Shown here piece by piece: positions 25,507-34,528 of a DNA stretch of 45,619 nucleotides. Position numbers and translations under genes: made by a program. How positions within the stretch are numbered: position 1 is the first letter of the stretch; each line of letters starts with the position of its first letter. The notes below the pieces were generated by a model. The model did no database searches. It was not told the origin of the DNA and saw nothing but the letters and a program-made list of their open reading frames with translations. The stretch lies in contig JAUZSQ010000087.1 of NCBI GenBank assembly GCA_030949325.1, forward strand, positions 1 to 45,619. The letters run 5' to 3'. The DNA is from Sulfurovum sp. GTDB lineage: Bacteria > Campylobacterota > Campylobacteria > Campylobacterales > Sulfurovaceae.

Positions 25507-26461
25507 TACTTCTCCCATACAGTATCATATATATAAATAAAATATATGCCATGATACCAGAGACTAAACTTGAAGTTCCAAATAACCCAATCGTGAGTGA
25601 AGAAAATATCATAGAAAGAGGAAGAATATAGTATGAGTATTTTTTTAAATACTTATATGCTATTATCATACTTAAAAATATTAATGGTAAAGATAAAATA
25701 AGATAAATAATAATATTTGTAAAATATTTTCCAAAGCCATGATCTAACATAAGGAAGAAACTACCATCATAATAGTCTAAGTTTTTATTAATTAATTGTA
25801 GTATTAATGGTAAAAAAAATAATAAAAAAGCTAGAATAATTAAAACAAAATAAATATGTGTTTTTTTAATATAGGGTAAATATACAATAAAATTAAGAAA
25901 ATAAAATAATAAGATAGTGCCTATCCCTACCATTAATGTTCCTGAACTTACACTACATAACCATAGGGATAACAATATATATATCATGACTTTAAAGATA
26001 GAAAGTTTATATTCTGAATATGCCTGTCGATATAAAATATATAAGATAAATGTATTACCAAGTATAGCAAATATAAGTCTACCATTCATATATAAACTTA
26101 AAAAAATGATAAAGAATAATACTAATAAAAGCTGAGGTTTATGAATCATCCCTTTTGTAATACTGATAAAAATTTTATATATAGTAAAGACTAGAATAAC
26201 CAATACAATATTATATAAAAAGTTTACATCTACACCTAAAAAATCTGATATTTCAAAAAATGGATAAATAAGTAAAATTCTTAGAGCATGAGGGTGTTTA
26301 TCTTGGAAAAGTTCTAAAACCATATCAAGTCTGTCGTATGATTCGGAGTTGAATAAATAATACCCTACTTGAGACCATATTGAAAATTGTTTATATTCTA
26401 ATAAAATTAATAGTATATAAATACTGAATAATACATAGGGTAAAACTTTATGTTTAGACAT
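25499..26461 (-). CDS. Polytopic membrane protein, candidate polymerase (EpsG/Wzy-like)
   Basis: This 320-residue protein has about 9-10 helices and few charged residues. It shows an early loop 'ESYDRLDMVLELFQDKHPHALRILLIYPFFE' and a later 'YMNGRLIFAILGN', reminiscent of EpsG/Wzy-type polymerases, which keep Arg residues in such loops. Similarity is only at this level. Context (next to a Wzx-like flippase, with PGT and Wzz in the operon) makes a repeat-unit polymerase the most economical role. It overlaps both neighbours by 8 nt. Confidence 0.5.
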   Translation of the reverse strand: MSKHKVLPYVLFSIYILLILLEYKQFSIWSQVGYYLFNSESYDRLDMVLELFQDKHPHALRILLIYPFFEISDFLGVDVNFLYNIVLVILVFTIYKIFISITKGMIHKPQLLLVLFFIIFLSLYMNGRLIFAILGNTFILYILYRQAYSEYKLSIFKVMIYILLSLWLCSVSSGTLMVGIGTILLFYFLNFIVYLPYIKKTHIYFVLIILAFLLFFLPLILQLINKNLDYYDGSFFLMLDHGFGKYFTNIIIYLILSLPLIFLSMIIAYKYLKKYSYYILPLSMIFSSLTIGLFGTSSLVSGIMAYILFIYMILYGRSNV

Positions 26462-27468
26462 ACTTTTTTCCTATAGTAATAAATTTCTTTTCATATAAGT
26501 AGTATGAGGGTAAGGAGATGCAAATTACCACTAACATCATAATATAAATATTATTAAACCCCATTATATTGTAAGCTATATAAAATACAAAATAATGTAA
26601 TAAATAAATACTATATGTGAGGTTTGAGAATATCGTAATTATCTTTTGAATATGTATATTTAGCCTAGATAATATATCATTAAATAGAAAATAAGCAATA
26701 AAAAGTATCGTAATAATAGATAATATCATTCTATTTTGATTTAAAATTAGCGTTTTCTGACTATCAATATCTAAAAAATATATTAATAATACTAAAATTA
26801 AAACTAAATATTTTATCCTTATAAATTTAATACCCTTTATTTTCATATATCCAAGAAACATCCCAAATAAGAAAAAATGTAAATGAAAAAATACATTTGT
26901 ATAATAATTATTTTGGAAATCTAAGGTTGGGTTAAATATATAAGTATTAAATAGAAAATAAATTATTAATGAAGTAATTGTTATATGTATGAAAATTACC
27001 CGTGTATTGTATTTATGATAGAGTATAAGTAATAGGGGAAATAAAATATAAAGCCCTACTTCAACCATGATACTCCAACTACTAACAACAGATGCTTTAT
27101 ACGGTTGCAATATATGATAAAAGGTTATATTTGAAGCGATACTTATACTTAAAGACTCTAAGTTTGGATAACCCATATAAGTACTGTTATAATGGCGTAA
27201 TAATTCAAAGATTATAGCCAAATAAAAGAGAGGAGCTATTCTAAAGAATCTATGGATAAAGTATGTTTTTAACTTAAAGTTATTATAATAATTATATATC
27301 AAAACAATGCCACTAATTACAAAAAAAACCTTCTACTGCATAAATTGATAATATATTAAGGAGACCTTGAGTATCTTTTCCTATCCAACTATTAAAATGG
27401 TATATCATAATACTAATAGCAAATAATACCCTAAGAAAATCGAGAGTAATTAATTTATTTTTTTTCAT
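26454..27468 (-). pseudogene. Acyltransferase 3 (OafA-type O-acetyltransferase), frameshifted
   Basis: Starting at ATG 27468 the frame reads 'LITLDFLRVL' and 'MIYHFNSW', then 'YAVEGFF' before a stop. Resuming after one base gives 'VISGIVL', 'YFIHRFFRIAPLFYLAI' and 'SSWSIMVEVGLYILFPLLL'. These are the standard acyltransferase-3 landmarks ('VEGFFVISG', 'RFFRI.P', 'W.I..E'). The surplus base is in an A8 run at 27321-27328 (T8 on the coding strand, T7 expected). Corrected length is about 337 residues with about 10 helices. It would transfer acetyl groups to sugar hydroxyls. Poly-legionaminic O-antigens of Legionella are known to be O-acetylated, so nonulosonate is a possible acceptor. Confidence 0.75.
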
Positions 27469-28151
27469 ATTAATGTGGATAACATACTTACTATTTTGAA
27501 ATCTATTTCTTCATCAATATCAATAGAGCTTTCTCTATCCATAAGATATGCAAAAATATTATTTTTTAAAAAAAAGCTTTCTTCTTCTAACAGTTTCTCA
27601 GTTTTAGAAATATAAATTGCCCCATTCAATCTATAATACTTACTTAAGTCTTGACTTCGTTTATTTAGGATTTCATCACTTAAAAAAATGACTCATAGAT
27701 AAATCATCATCTAAAGTATTTGACCACAATGGACTATGATCCATTTCACAAACACTGACAATAGCATCTGCATCTTTTTCTGCTAATAGTTCTATGGCTT
27801 CATCTATATGAACATGATTTCGTAAAGGGCTTGTAGCTTGTAATAAAATAATATAGTCATACTTTTCGATATTTTCTATAGTGTGCTTGATGGCACTAAA
27901 TGTTGTAGTGAGGTCATTGGCTAGTTCCTTGGGTCTTTGTAGGGTTCGGCTCCATATTCTTTGGCAATAGTTAATATCTCATTATCATCGCTAGAAACTA
28001 TAACTTTGTCTATATATTTACTTTTTAAACCAGCTTCTATACTCCAGGCAATAAGTGGTTTACCATTTAAGTCTAATACATTTTTTCTAGGTAACCTTTT
28101 ACTTCCACCTCTTGCTGGGATAATAGCTAGGAATGTTTTATCCTTATACAT
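27465..28151 (-). pseudogene. legF: CMP-nonulosonic acid cytidylyltransferase (CMP-legionaminate synthetase-like), two frameshifts
   Basis: It starts 'FLAIIPARGGSKRLPRKN', the nucleotide-binding loop of CMP-sialate/legionaminate/pseudaminate synthetases, then 'WSIEAGLKSKYIDKVIVSSDD'. One A is missing at 27936-27938 ('YKRPKELANDLTTT' expected), and one base is surplus in the A7 run at 27683-27689. Between and after these the frame gives 'IILLQATSPLRNHVHIDEAI', 'LNGAIYI' and 'IDIDEEIDFKIV', all conserved in the family. Corrected length is 228 residues, normal. It activates the nonulosonic acid with CTP. It overlaps the downstream acyltransferase by 4 nt and the upstream ptmE-like gene by 1 nt. 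Confidence 0.82.
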
Positions 28152-29204
28152 TAAAAAACTTCATGATATTCATTATTGGCTTTTTCATATTCATCCATTC
28201 TTCCAATGTCGAGCCAATATTCTCGAATGGGAAAGGAGATAGTATTTTCATCGCTTTGTATTAATTTTTTAAATAGGGTGGGCATATCATAAAATTCATC
28301 ATTGGGAATAAGTTTAAGGCACTGAGCATCTAGCATATATATACCCGCACTTACAAAAAAATTTATATATAGGTTTTTCATCAATAGATTTTATGTGTCC
28401 ATTGTCTATTTTTACCACACCATAAGGAACTTGAAAGTCATATTCTCTTACACACATTGTTGCAGTACTATTATTTTGCAGATGAAAATTCAATAAATGC
28501 TCTAAATTTACATTAGTAAGTAAGTCACCATTCATTACAAAAAAAGGCTCTTTAGGAGTTTGCTTTACTGATAATAAACTTAATGCCCCAGCCGTACCCA
28601 TTCGTTTATCTTCTAATATATACTCAATATTAGCACCAAATCTGCTGCCATCTTCAAAAAAATCTTGTATTACATGAGATTTATATCCAATACACATCAC
28701 AATATTTACAAATCCATAACTTACAAATTTTTCTACTATGGTTTGAAGTATGGGTTTACCTCCTACAGGAAGCATTGGTTTGGGTGTATTTTCAGTAAGA
28801 GGTCTTAGTCTTGTACCTAATCCACCTACCATTAAAATGACTTTATTTACTTTACTTGTATTTCCAATAAGTTCATCTAATATTTCCAATCCTATGATGT
28901 TATTATTATTATCAACAATAGGTATTTGATGTATTTTTTTTGTTTTACAAATATTTAATATAGTTTCTTTAGAGTCATTAATATTAGCAACAGTAGGCTC
29001 TTTAAAATATACATTTTTTATAGTATCTTCTAAAGATATATTATTAAGTAAAGCTCTTCTTATATCTCCATCACTTACAGTACCCAATAATTTTTGAGAA
29101 TCATCAAGAACTAAACATATTTGTTTAGAACTTTTATCTATGATAGTAAGTGCATCTCTTAGTAAAGTGTCTTCATTAATAATTATATCTTCAATATTTT
29201 TCAT
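28151..29204 (-). pseudogene. ptmE: CBS-domain sugar-1-phosphate nucleotidyltransferase (PtmE-like), frameshifted
   Basis: Residues 1-120 hold two CBS repeats ('VLDDSQKLLGTVSDGDIRRAL', 'HQIPIVDNNNNIIG'). The nucleotidyltransferase begins at about 122 with 'LMVGGLGTRLRPLTENTPK', followed by 'GKPILQTIVEKF' and 'FVMNGDLLTN'. The frame breaks after 'DEKPIYKFF', and resuming after one base gives 'VSAGIYMLDAQ' and 'EYWLDIGRMDEY'. The surplus base is in the A7 run at 28355-28361. Corrected length is about 350. C. jejuni PtmE has this CBS-NTase build and makes GDP-GlcN for legionaminic acid. Start overlaps the amidotransferase stop by 1 nt. Confidence 0.82.
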
Positions 29205-30421
29205 TATTTATTTTCTTTCCAAATAGGATGTTTTAATTCCCATTTATCATTTGTCATTTTCCATAAATGTTCAGTTCTAAATTCTTCTATTACCTCATTA
29301 TATCTTTCTACTGTGATACCCATATAGTCACAACATGCTTCCACATATTTCTTCGGATACTCACCATCAAACCTTTTAATCAGAGAAATACCTTCTTCTC
29401 TGGTAATATCACCATTTCTAACCTCTTGAGCTGTATCATATGTCGCTCTACCAATACCATATTTAATATGTGTTGTATGAAAATTAAGCCAATCAAATTT
29501 ATCATCTAATCCACTATATTTACTGTGACTTCCCTCAGTTCTTGTATCATTTGGTAAAAAATTTGTATTTTCTACTGCATAATAATATTCTTCTTGTGGG
29601 TGCCACTTTTTATAATAACCCAAAAAATGTAATTCCGTACCTGTTTTTTGCAGCTCATAAGGATTTACGGGTAAATAAGGTTTTATATCTGCTAATGTGA
29701 AATTATATTCTTCTATAATTTCTCTAGCACTTACACCACCTAGAAATATTTCATCTAAACTTTTTTCAGAAGAGTAATATTCTTCATCTCTAGTAGGCTT
29801 TTCATTATGTTTAATATTATTTCCATATTCTGCTCCATTTTCTCCATACATTACCAGTGGAATATCAAGTAATGTGGAGAGGTACATAGGTGCATGATTC
29901 TGCCCCAAGGTAAAAGGTTGAAATGGATGGCATAAATTTTCAAATGAAAATTTAGATAATAATCTATGTAATTTTTGATTAGGGGTAATTGTATAACAAG
30001 CAAATCCAGCATCTAACCATGCTTCCATATTTCTTCTACCCATAGCTGTCATTAATTGTGGAGGCCAAGTCACTAATAATGGATTCATTCCATAGTTATA
30101 CTTTAATTCATAAGCAGCTCTAACACTATCCTTGCCACCACTTCCTGGGACTAAGACATCATATCTACCATCATCTCTTCTAAATTTATCACAAAGTTCT
30201 TTTAATTCTTCATGTCGATTATCCCAATCTATTTTTTTCTTTTCTTCAATCCATTTACAAGCCTCACATATACCATCTTCACCAAAAGAGATAGCTCTTT
30301 TTACTTCATCTGATGTATTGTTAAATGCAATTGACGCAGAAGGTCTTTGATTACTTATAGTACATTTCTTACAATATTTTACTTCTAAGGGTAATCCATA
30401 TCTTCCAAATAACTCATTCAT
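29204..30421 (-). CDS. N-acetyl sugar amidotransferase (WbpG/PseA/PtmG family)
   Basis: This 405-residue protein has a probable zinc site from two CxxC pairs (C17/C20 in 'YCKKCTIS', C52/C55 in 'ICEACKW') and a PP-loop ATP pyrophosphatase motif 'SGGKDS' at 94-99. The later 'GENGAEYGNN' and 'FTLADIKPYLP' fit the WbpG/PseA family. These enzymes convert an N-acetyl group to an acetamidino group using ammonia. Co-located hisH- and hisF-like genes immediately upstream match the P. aeruginosa wbpG/hisH2/hisF2 trio. The nearby legionaminate genes suggest CMP-Leg or an intermediate as substrate, as for C. jejuni PtmG (inference). It overlaps its neighbours by 1 nt on each side. Confidence 0.85.
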   Translation of the reverse strand: MNELFGRYGLPLEVKYCKKCTISNQRPSASIAFNNTSDEVKRAISFGEDGICEACKWIEEKKKIDWDNRHEELKELCDKFRRDDGRYDVLVPGSGGKDSVRAAYELKYNYGMNPLLVTWPPQLMTAMGRRNMEAWLDAGFACYTITPNQKLHRLLSKFSFENLCHPFQPFTLGQNHAPMYLSTLLDIPLVMYGENGAEYGNNIKHNEKPTRDEEYYSSEKSLDEIFLGGVSAREIIEEYNFTLADIKPYLPVNPYELQKTGTELHFLGYYKKWHPQEEYYYAVENTNFLPNDTRTEGSHSKYSGLDDKFDWLNFHTTHIKYGIGRATYDTAQEVRNGDITREEGISLIKRFDGEYPKKYVEACCDYMGITVERYNEVIEEFRTEHLWKMTNDKWELKHPIWKENK

Positions 30422-31030
30422 TATTGCACCCCTTCTAAATTGACAAAGTTTTTAAATAATTTGATACCTGCTTCACGACTTTTTTCAGGATGAAACTGTA
30501 CGCCATAAATATTATCTTTTTTGATAGCAGATACAAAACTATGATTAGCATAGGTAGTTAAAGAGATTATATCTGTATAGTTTACCATTTCATAAGAATG
30601 CATAAAATAAAATTCTTCATTTTCTAATCCCTTTAATATCTCATTACTTTGGATGACATCAATCGTATTGAATCCTACATGTGGGACTTTGGCATCGACT
30701 AACATAGCTTTCACTTCAGCTGTTATAAAATTCAAACCTTTCGTTTTCCCATATTCAAAGCCAATAGTAGATAATATTTGCATACCCAGACAAATACCTA
30801 GTATAGGTTTGGTATTTACTTTCAAAGCTTCGATAAATCCATCATTTTCAAGTTCTTGCATAGCATCATTAAAACTACCAACACCTGGTAGCACAATTTT
30901 ATTAACTTCATTAAATTGTTTCAGCTTTATTAATAATTATAGTTTCACCACCAGCAGCTTTTATAGCTTTTTCTATACTATGTATATTTCCTGCAATTCC
31001 ATAGTTTACTATGCCAATTATATTACTCAT
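30421..31030 (-). pseudogene. hisH: HisH-like glutamine amidotransferase of the acetamidino system, frameshifted
   Basis: From ATG 31030 the frame reads 'IIGIVNYGIAGNIHSIEKAIKAAGG'. It is then broken by one surplus A (plus TTT at 30919-30921, TT expected), and continues 'FNEVNKIVLPGVGSFNDAM'. The class I glutaminase signature follows: 'GICLGMQ' with the nucleophile Cys, and 'FHPEKS' with the His-Glu pair. Corrected length is about 202 residues, typical of HisH. No other histidine genes are nearby; its neighbours are hisF-like and WbpG-like genes. It should release ammonia from glutamine for the amidotransferase rather than make histidine. Confidence 0.82.
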
Positions 31031-31785
31031 CTTGATACCTCTATATCATTTTCTCTTAAATATTTTTTGATATCACTAATTGTGAGATGATTATAGTGGA
31101 GTAAACTAGCAATAGCTACACCACTAGGTTTTGCATATTCTATGACTTCTTTGATATCGTGAAGACTTCCTGCACCACTTGCTACAACTACAGGTATCTT
31201 GACCAATTCCACTACTTGTTTACATAATTCTAAATCAAAACCTTGATTTCTACCATCTTTATCTACTGATTGTAATAGTATTTCACCTGCACCTCTTTTT
31301 TCAACTTCTTTTGCCCATTCTAGTACATCTTTACCTGATTGTATCCTGCCACAGTCAGTATAGCATTCCCAATGATTAGACCACTTCTTAGCCTCTATAT
31401 TGATCACCACTGCTTGACTACCAAATATTTTAGCGGCTTTATTGATAAGCGTTGGATCTTCTTGTATGGCAAAAGTATTGATGGCTACCTTGTCTGCTCC
31501 AATATGAAAAAGTTTAGAAAAATCTTCTATTGTTCTTACTGCACCACCTACACCAAAAGGTATAAATAGTTCATTAGCAGTTTTTTCTATCTCTTCAAAG
31601 ATTATATCTCTTTGGTATAAGGATGAAACGATGTCTATATACATTACTTCATCTGCACCTTGCTCATAATATTTTTTAGCTAGTTCAGAGGGGCTACCTA
31701 TCTTTCTTAGGCCTTCAAAATGTACAGGTTTCACTACATAAGGTGGCTTAACATCTAGCTTTACAATTATTCTTGTTTTCATCAA
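31027..31785 (-). CDS. hisF: HisF-like barrel subunit of the acetamidino system (HisF2)
   Basis: This is a 252-residue (beta/alpha)8 protein. It keeps D11 in 'RIIVKLDVKPPYVVKPVHF' and the phosphate loops 'PFGVGGAVRT' and 'VASGAGSLHDI'. By eye, the second catalytic Asp of histidine-pathway HisF (in 'IDAK' of the canonical enzyme) is Glu131 here ('VVINIEAKKWS'). That fits a protein serving as the ammonia-channelling partner of HisH rather than a cyclase. It overlaps hisH by 4 nt (ATGA). Established precedent: hisH2/hisF2 with wbpG in P. aeruginosa O-antigen synthesis. Confidence 0.85.
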   Translation of the reverse strand: MMKTRIIVKLDVKPPYVVKPVHFEGLRKIGSPSELAKKYYEQGADEVMYIDIVSSLYQRDIIFEEIEKTANELFIPFGVGGAVRTIEDFSKLFHIGADKVAINTFAIQEDPTLINKAAKIFGSQAVVINIEAKKWSNHWECYTDCGRIQSGKDVLEWAKEVEKRGAGEILLQSVDKDGRNQGFDLELCKQVVELVKIPVVVASGAGSLHDIKEVIEYAKPSGVAIASLLHYNHLTISDIKKYLRENDIEVSR

Positions 31786-31791
31786 TTTTCC

Positions 31792-32958
31792 TTAATCTAT
31801 TTTTATGTTAAAAAATGACTTTTTTAACATATTAGTTAAATCAATTTTTTTTATTTCTTTGAGTATTTTTTTACTAGCACAACCATTTCCATAAGGGTTT
31901 TTGATTTTTTTAAGAACTTTTTGAAAATTATTGCTATAGAGTTGTTTGAAAGCTTTTTGAATAGATTTATTATCATTTTTACAATTTATGATACTATCAG
32001 CCATTATTCGACCTTTTTGCCTATCTCCAATATTTATAGTTCCTATCTTGAAGCTAGGTGCTTCTGCTAACCCACTTGAACTATTTCCTACCATTGCATC
32101 TATAAACTGTAAGGCACTCAAGTATCGTAATTGTCCCAAAGAGGTAAAACTAATAGATTTATGTGAATTTTTAGATACATACTCATCTATTATATTATTA
32201 ATCACTCTACCATCGGTATCACTATTTGCTTTTGTAAAAATAATTGTTGTATCTTTTAGTCCATCTATCACTTCCAAAAGTTCTTTAACTTGCTGTGAAG
32301 ATGTAGATTTCTCTAATGTTACAGGGTGAAATGTAAGTAAAATATTTTTCTTATTTAGTTTAAAATTTATTGATTTTTCAAATGCTTCTTTTGATAAGAG
32401 CTTTAACCTTTTAATATTTTCTATCCCCATACCACCAACATTAAAAACTTTGGAAGGGTGTTCTCCCAGTTGGACTACTCTATTTCTATACTCCTCTGTA
32501 GCTACAAAATGCAAATGGCTCATCTTTGTAATGCTATGGCGTATAGACTCATCAAATGCACCTTCTGTAGTTTCTCCACCATGGAGATGGGCTATAGGTA
32601 CTCTAGCAATCATTGCAGCACTCACAGCAGAAAATATCTCATACCTATCACCCAATACGACTAGCATATCAGAATTTAACTCTTCATACGCCTCAGCAAA
32701 AGATATTTGAGCCAGTCCCATAGACTTAGATATACCAATAGGAGTATCTGAAGATAAAAGCATTTCAATTTTTTTATCTATTTTAAAATCTTTTTCTATC
32801 TCTTTATACGTAAGCCCAAACTCAGGACTCAAATGCATACCAGTTATAATAAGTTGAAGTTCTAAATCATTATCTGCTTCTATCTCTTTCATAAGCCAAT
32901 ATAAAAGACCATATTCAGCACGAGTTCCAGTGACTACACATATTTTTCGTTTATTCAT
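31792..32958 (-). CDS. legG: Hydrolysing UDP/GDP-sugar 2-epimerase (NeuC/LegG family)
   Basis: At 388 residues it is a typical NeuC/LegG. It shows 'VVTGTRAEYGLLYWLM' (9-24), 'VVLGDRYEIF', 'IAHLHGGETTEGAFDESIRHSITKMSHLHF', and 'VGNSSSGLAEAPSFKIGTINIGDRQKGR' near the C-terminus. The family removes the nucleotide and inverts C2, giving the 2,4-diacetamido-hexose that condenses with phosphoenolpyruvate. With LegB/LegC/LegH upstream the product would be 2,4-diacetamido-2,4,6-trideoxymannose, the legionaminate precursor, rather than ManNAc. Overlaps legI by 4 nt and lies 6 nt from hisF. Confidence 0.88.
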   Translation of the reverse strand: MNKRKICVVTGTRAEYGLLYWLMKEIEADNDLELQLIITGMHLSPEFGLTYKEIEKDFKIDKKIEMLLSSDTPIGISKSMGLAQISFAEAYEELNSDMLVVLGDRYEIFSAVSAAMIARVPIAHLHGGETTEGAFDESIRHSITKMSHLHFVATEEYRNRVVQLGEHPSKVFNVGGMGIENIKRLKLLSKEAFEKSINFKLNKKNILLTFHPVTLEKSTSSQQVKELLEVIDGLKDTTIIFTKANSDTDGRVINNIIDEYVSKNSHKSISFTSLGQLRYLSALQFIDAMVGNSSSGLAEAPSFKIGTINIGDRQKGRIMADSIINCKNDNKSIQKAFKQLYSNNFQKVLKKIKNPYGNGCASKKILKEIKKIDLTNMLKKSFFNIKID

Positions 32959-33956
32959 ATCAAATCATCTTCACTATAATCTCTAGTTGCTACAGTTCCA
33001 ATAACTTCATCCCACCTCATAGGACTTATTCCATTACTAGGTCTTTTTATAGCCAAATTATCTTCGTTAAATAAATCACCCTTTTTTATATCACAAGAGG
33101 CTACTATAGATTTTCTAGCAACTGCTATATTTGGTGTCTCACTAGGTGTTGGTTTCTTGACTCTACTACCCAAAGCCATCTCTATATTTCGTATAGCCTT
33201 TACCATCGCTATTAATTCATCAGGTTCTAAAGATGCTTTATGGTCTGGTCCCTCCATCGTATTATCCAAGGTAAAATGTTTTTCAATGATACTAGCACCC
33301 ATAGCCACAGCCCCAATAGGTACTTCTATACCCAAAGTATGGTCACTATATCCAAATGCTATATCAAAAGTATTGCCTATAGTTACCATTGCTCTTAGAT
33401 TTACATCACATATAGGAGTTGGGTACATAGTATTTGCATGAAGGACAGTTATATCTTCTTTTGAAGTTCCTGCTTCTACCAATATATCCAAAGCATCTTC
33501 TATCTCTCCAATATCAGCCATACCCGTAGAAAGTATCACTTTTTTATTTAATTTTCCTATATGTCGAAGATAAGGTAAATTTATTATTTCTCCACTTGGT
33601 ATCTTAAATATTTCTAAAGATAAATCACTTAAAAGCTCTATACTATCATGCTCAAATGGTGTGGAGAGAAACATAATGTTTTTTTCTTTACAATAAGAGA
33701 TTAATTCGTGATGAGTCTCTAAATCTAATTCTAATTTTTTCAACATATTAAATTGTAAGTTATCTCTATCATTGATATTTTTCTTTTGATATTGTGCTTT
33801 TTGAGCATTTTTAGATACAAGCTTTTCAGCTTTAAATGTTTGAAATTTCACAGCATCCACTTTTGCTTCTACCGCTACATCTATCAGTTTTTTTGCTAAT
33901 GCTATAGAACCATTATGATTAACTCCTGCTTCTGCTATGATAAATACTCGTTTCAT
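32955..33956 (-). CDS. legI: Nonulosonic acid synthase (NeuB/LegI family)
   Basis: The 333-residue protein begins 'VFIIAEAGVNHNGSIALAKKLIDVA' and continues 'VDAVKFQTFKAEKLV', 'FLSTPFEHDS', 'IPSGEIINLPYLRHIG', 'ILSTGMADIGEIEDAL', 'FGYSDHTLGIE' and 'IEKHFTLDNTMEGPDHKASLEP'. These are the core landmarks of NeuB-type TIM-barrel synthases. A C-terminal SAF/antifreeze-like domain follows ('RKSIVASCDIKKGD', 'IKRPSNGISP'). It condenses PEP with the 2,4-diacetamido sugar to make legionaminic acid. It overlaps its two neighbours by 4 nt each, so synthase, epimerase and acetyltransferase are translationally coupled. Confidence 0.9.
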   Translation of the reverse strand: MKRVFIIAEAGVNHNGSIALAKKLIDVAVEAKVDAVKFQTFKAEKLVSKNAQKAQYQKKNINDRDNLQFNMLKKLELDLETHHELISYCKEKNIMFLSTPFEHDSIELLSDLSLEIFKIPSGEIINLPYLRHIGKLNKKVILSTGMADIGEIEDALDILVEAGTSKEDITVLHANTMYPTPICDVNLRAMVTIGNTFDIAFGYSDHTLGIEVPIGAVAMGASIIEKHFTLDNTMEGPDHKASLEPDELIAMVKAIRNIEMALGSRVKKPTPSETPNIAVARKSIVASCDIKKGDLFNEDNLAIKRPSNGISPMRWDEVIGTVATRDYSEDDLI

Positions 33957-34528
33957 TGTACAACACTCCCTGCTTTTATAAATCCACTTAGCTCAATATA
34001 CTCTTTTGTAGTTGCACTGCTTCCTACAAATGTATTTTCTTTTACCACCACACCACCATTAATAATAGAACCTGTTGATATATGACAATTATCTTCTATT
34101 ATTGAGTCGTGTTCAATTAATGCTTTTGTATTAATAATACAATTCTTCCCAATTTTAGTATTTGCATTTACCAAAGATTGATGCATTATAACTGTTCCCT
34201 CATCAATTTGTGAATGTTTAGAGATGTAGGCTAATGGAGATTTAATAATTGGTAAATTATAACCTATATTTTTTAAAATATGAAATAATTTGACTCTTAA
34301 AGTATTTGATTTTACTTGACCTACTGTAACGATAGCATACTTATAAGTTTCATATAACTTTTCTAAATCATCATCACACCCAATAACTTCATAACCTAAT
34401 ACTTTTTGTCCCATCAACTCTTTTTTATCAATAATTCCTGCAATAGTATACTTATCTTCGGCTTCTATAACATCTATAACAGATTTACAATGTCCACCAC
34501 CACCAACTAAAAGTATATTTTCTCTCAT
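33953..34528 (-). CDS. legH: NeuD/PglD-type sugar N-acetyltransferase (LegH role)
   Basis: This 191-residue protein has an N-terminal 'NILLVGGGGHCKSVIDVI' nucleotide-sugar binding domain, then a left-handed beta-helix of hexapeptide repeats ('IDEGTVIMHQSLVNANTKIG', 'CIINTKALIEHDSIIEDNCHIS', 'SIINGGVVVKENTFVGSSATTK'). This is the NeuD/PglD architecture. In the legionaminate pathway LegH acetylates the 4-amino group created by LegC, using acetyl-CoA. It sits between the legC and legI genes with 4-nt overlaps, which supports that assignment over O-acetylation of a finished sialic acid. Confidence 0.8.
   Translation of the reverse strand: MRENILLVGGGGHCKSVIDVIEAEDKYTIAGIIDKKELMGQKVLGYEVIGCDDDLEKLYETYKYAIVTVGQVKSNTLRVKLFHILKNIGYNLPIIKSPLAYISKHSQIDEGTVIMHQSLVNANTKIGKNCIINTKALIEHDSIIEDNCHISTGSIINGGVVVKENTFVGSSATTKEYIELSGFIKAGSVVQ

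Noticed and set aside
24259..25518. The flippase starting at ATG 25518
   Set aside because: The ATG at 25506 has GGGAGAAG directly upstream and gives the family-typical MSKS start; the upstream ATG adds only four residues.
30421..31785. hisH/hisF as histidine biosynthesis genes
   Set aside because: No other his genes are nearby, both overlap glycan genes, and the HisF-like protein differs at a catalytic Asp. Fits the WbpG-associated HisH2/HisF2 pair.
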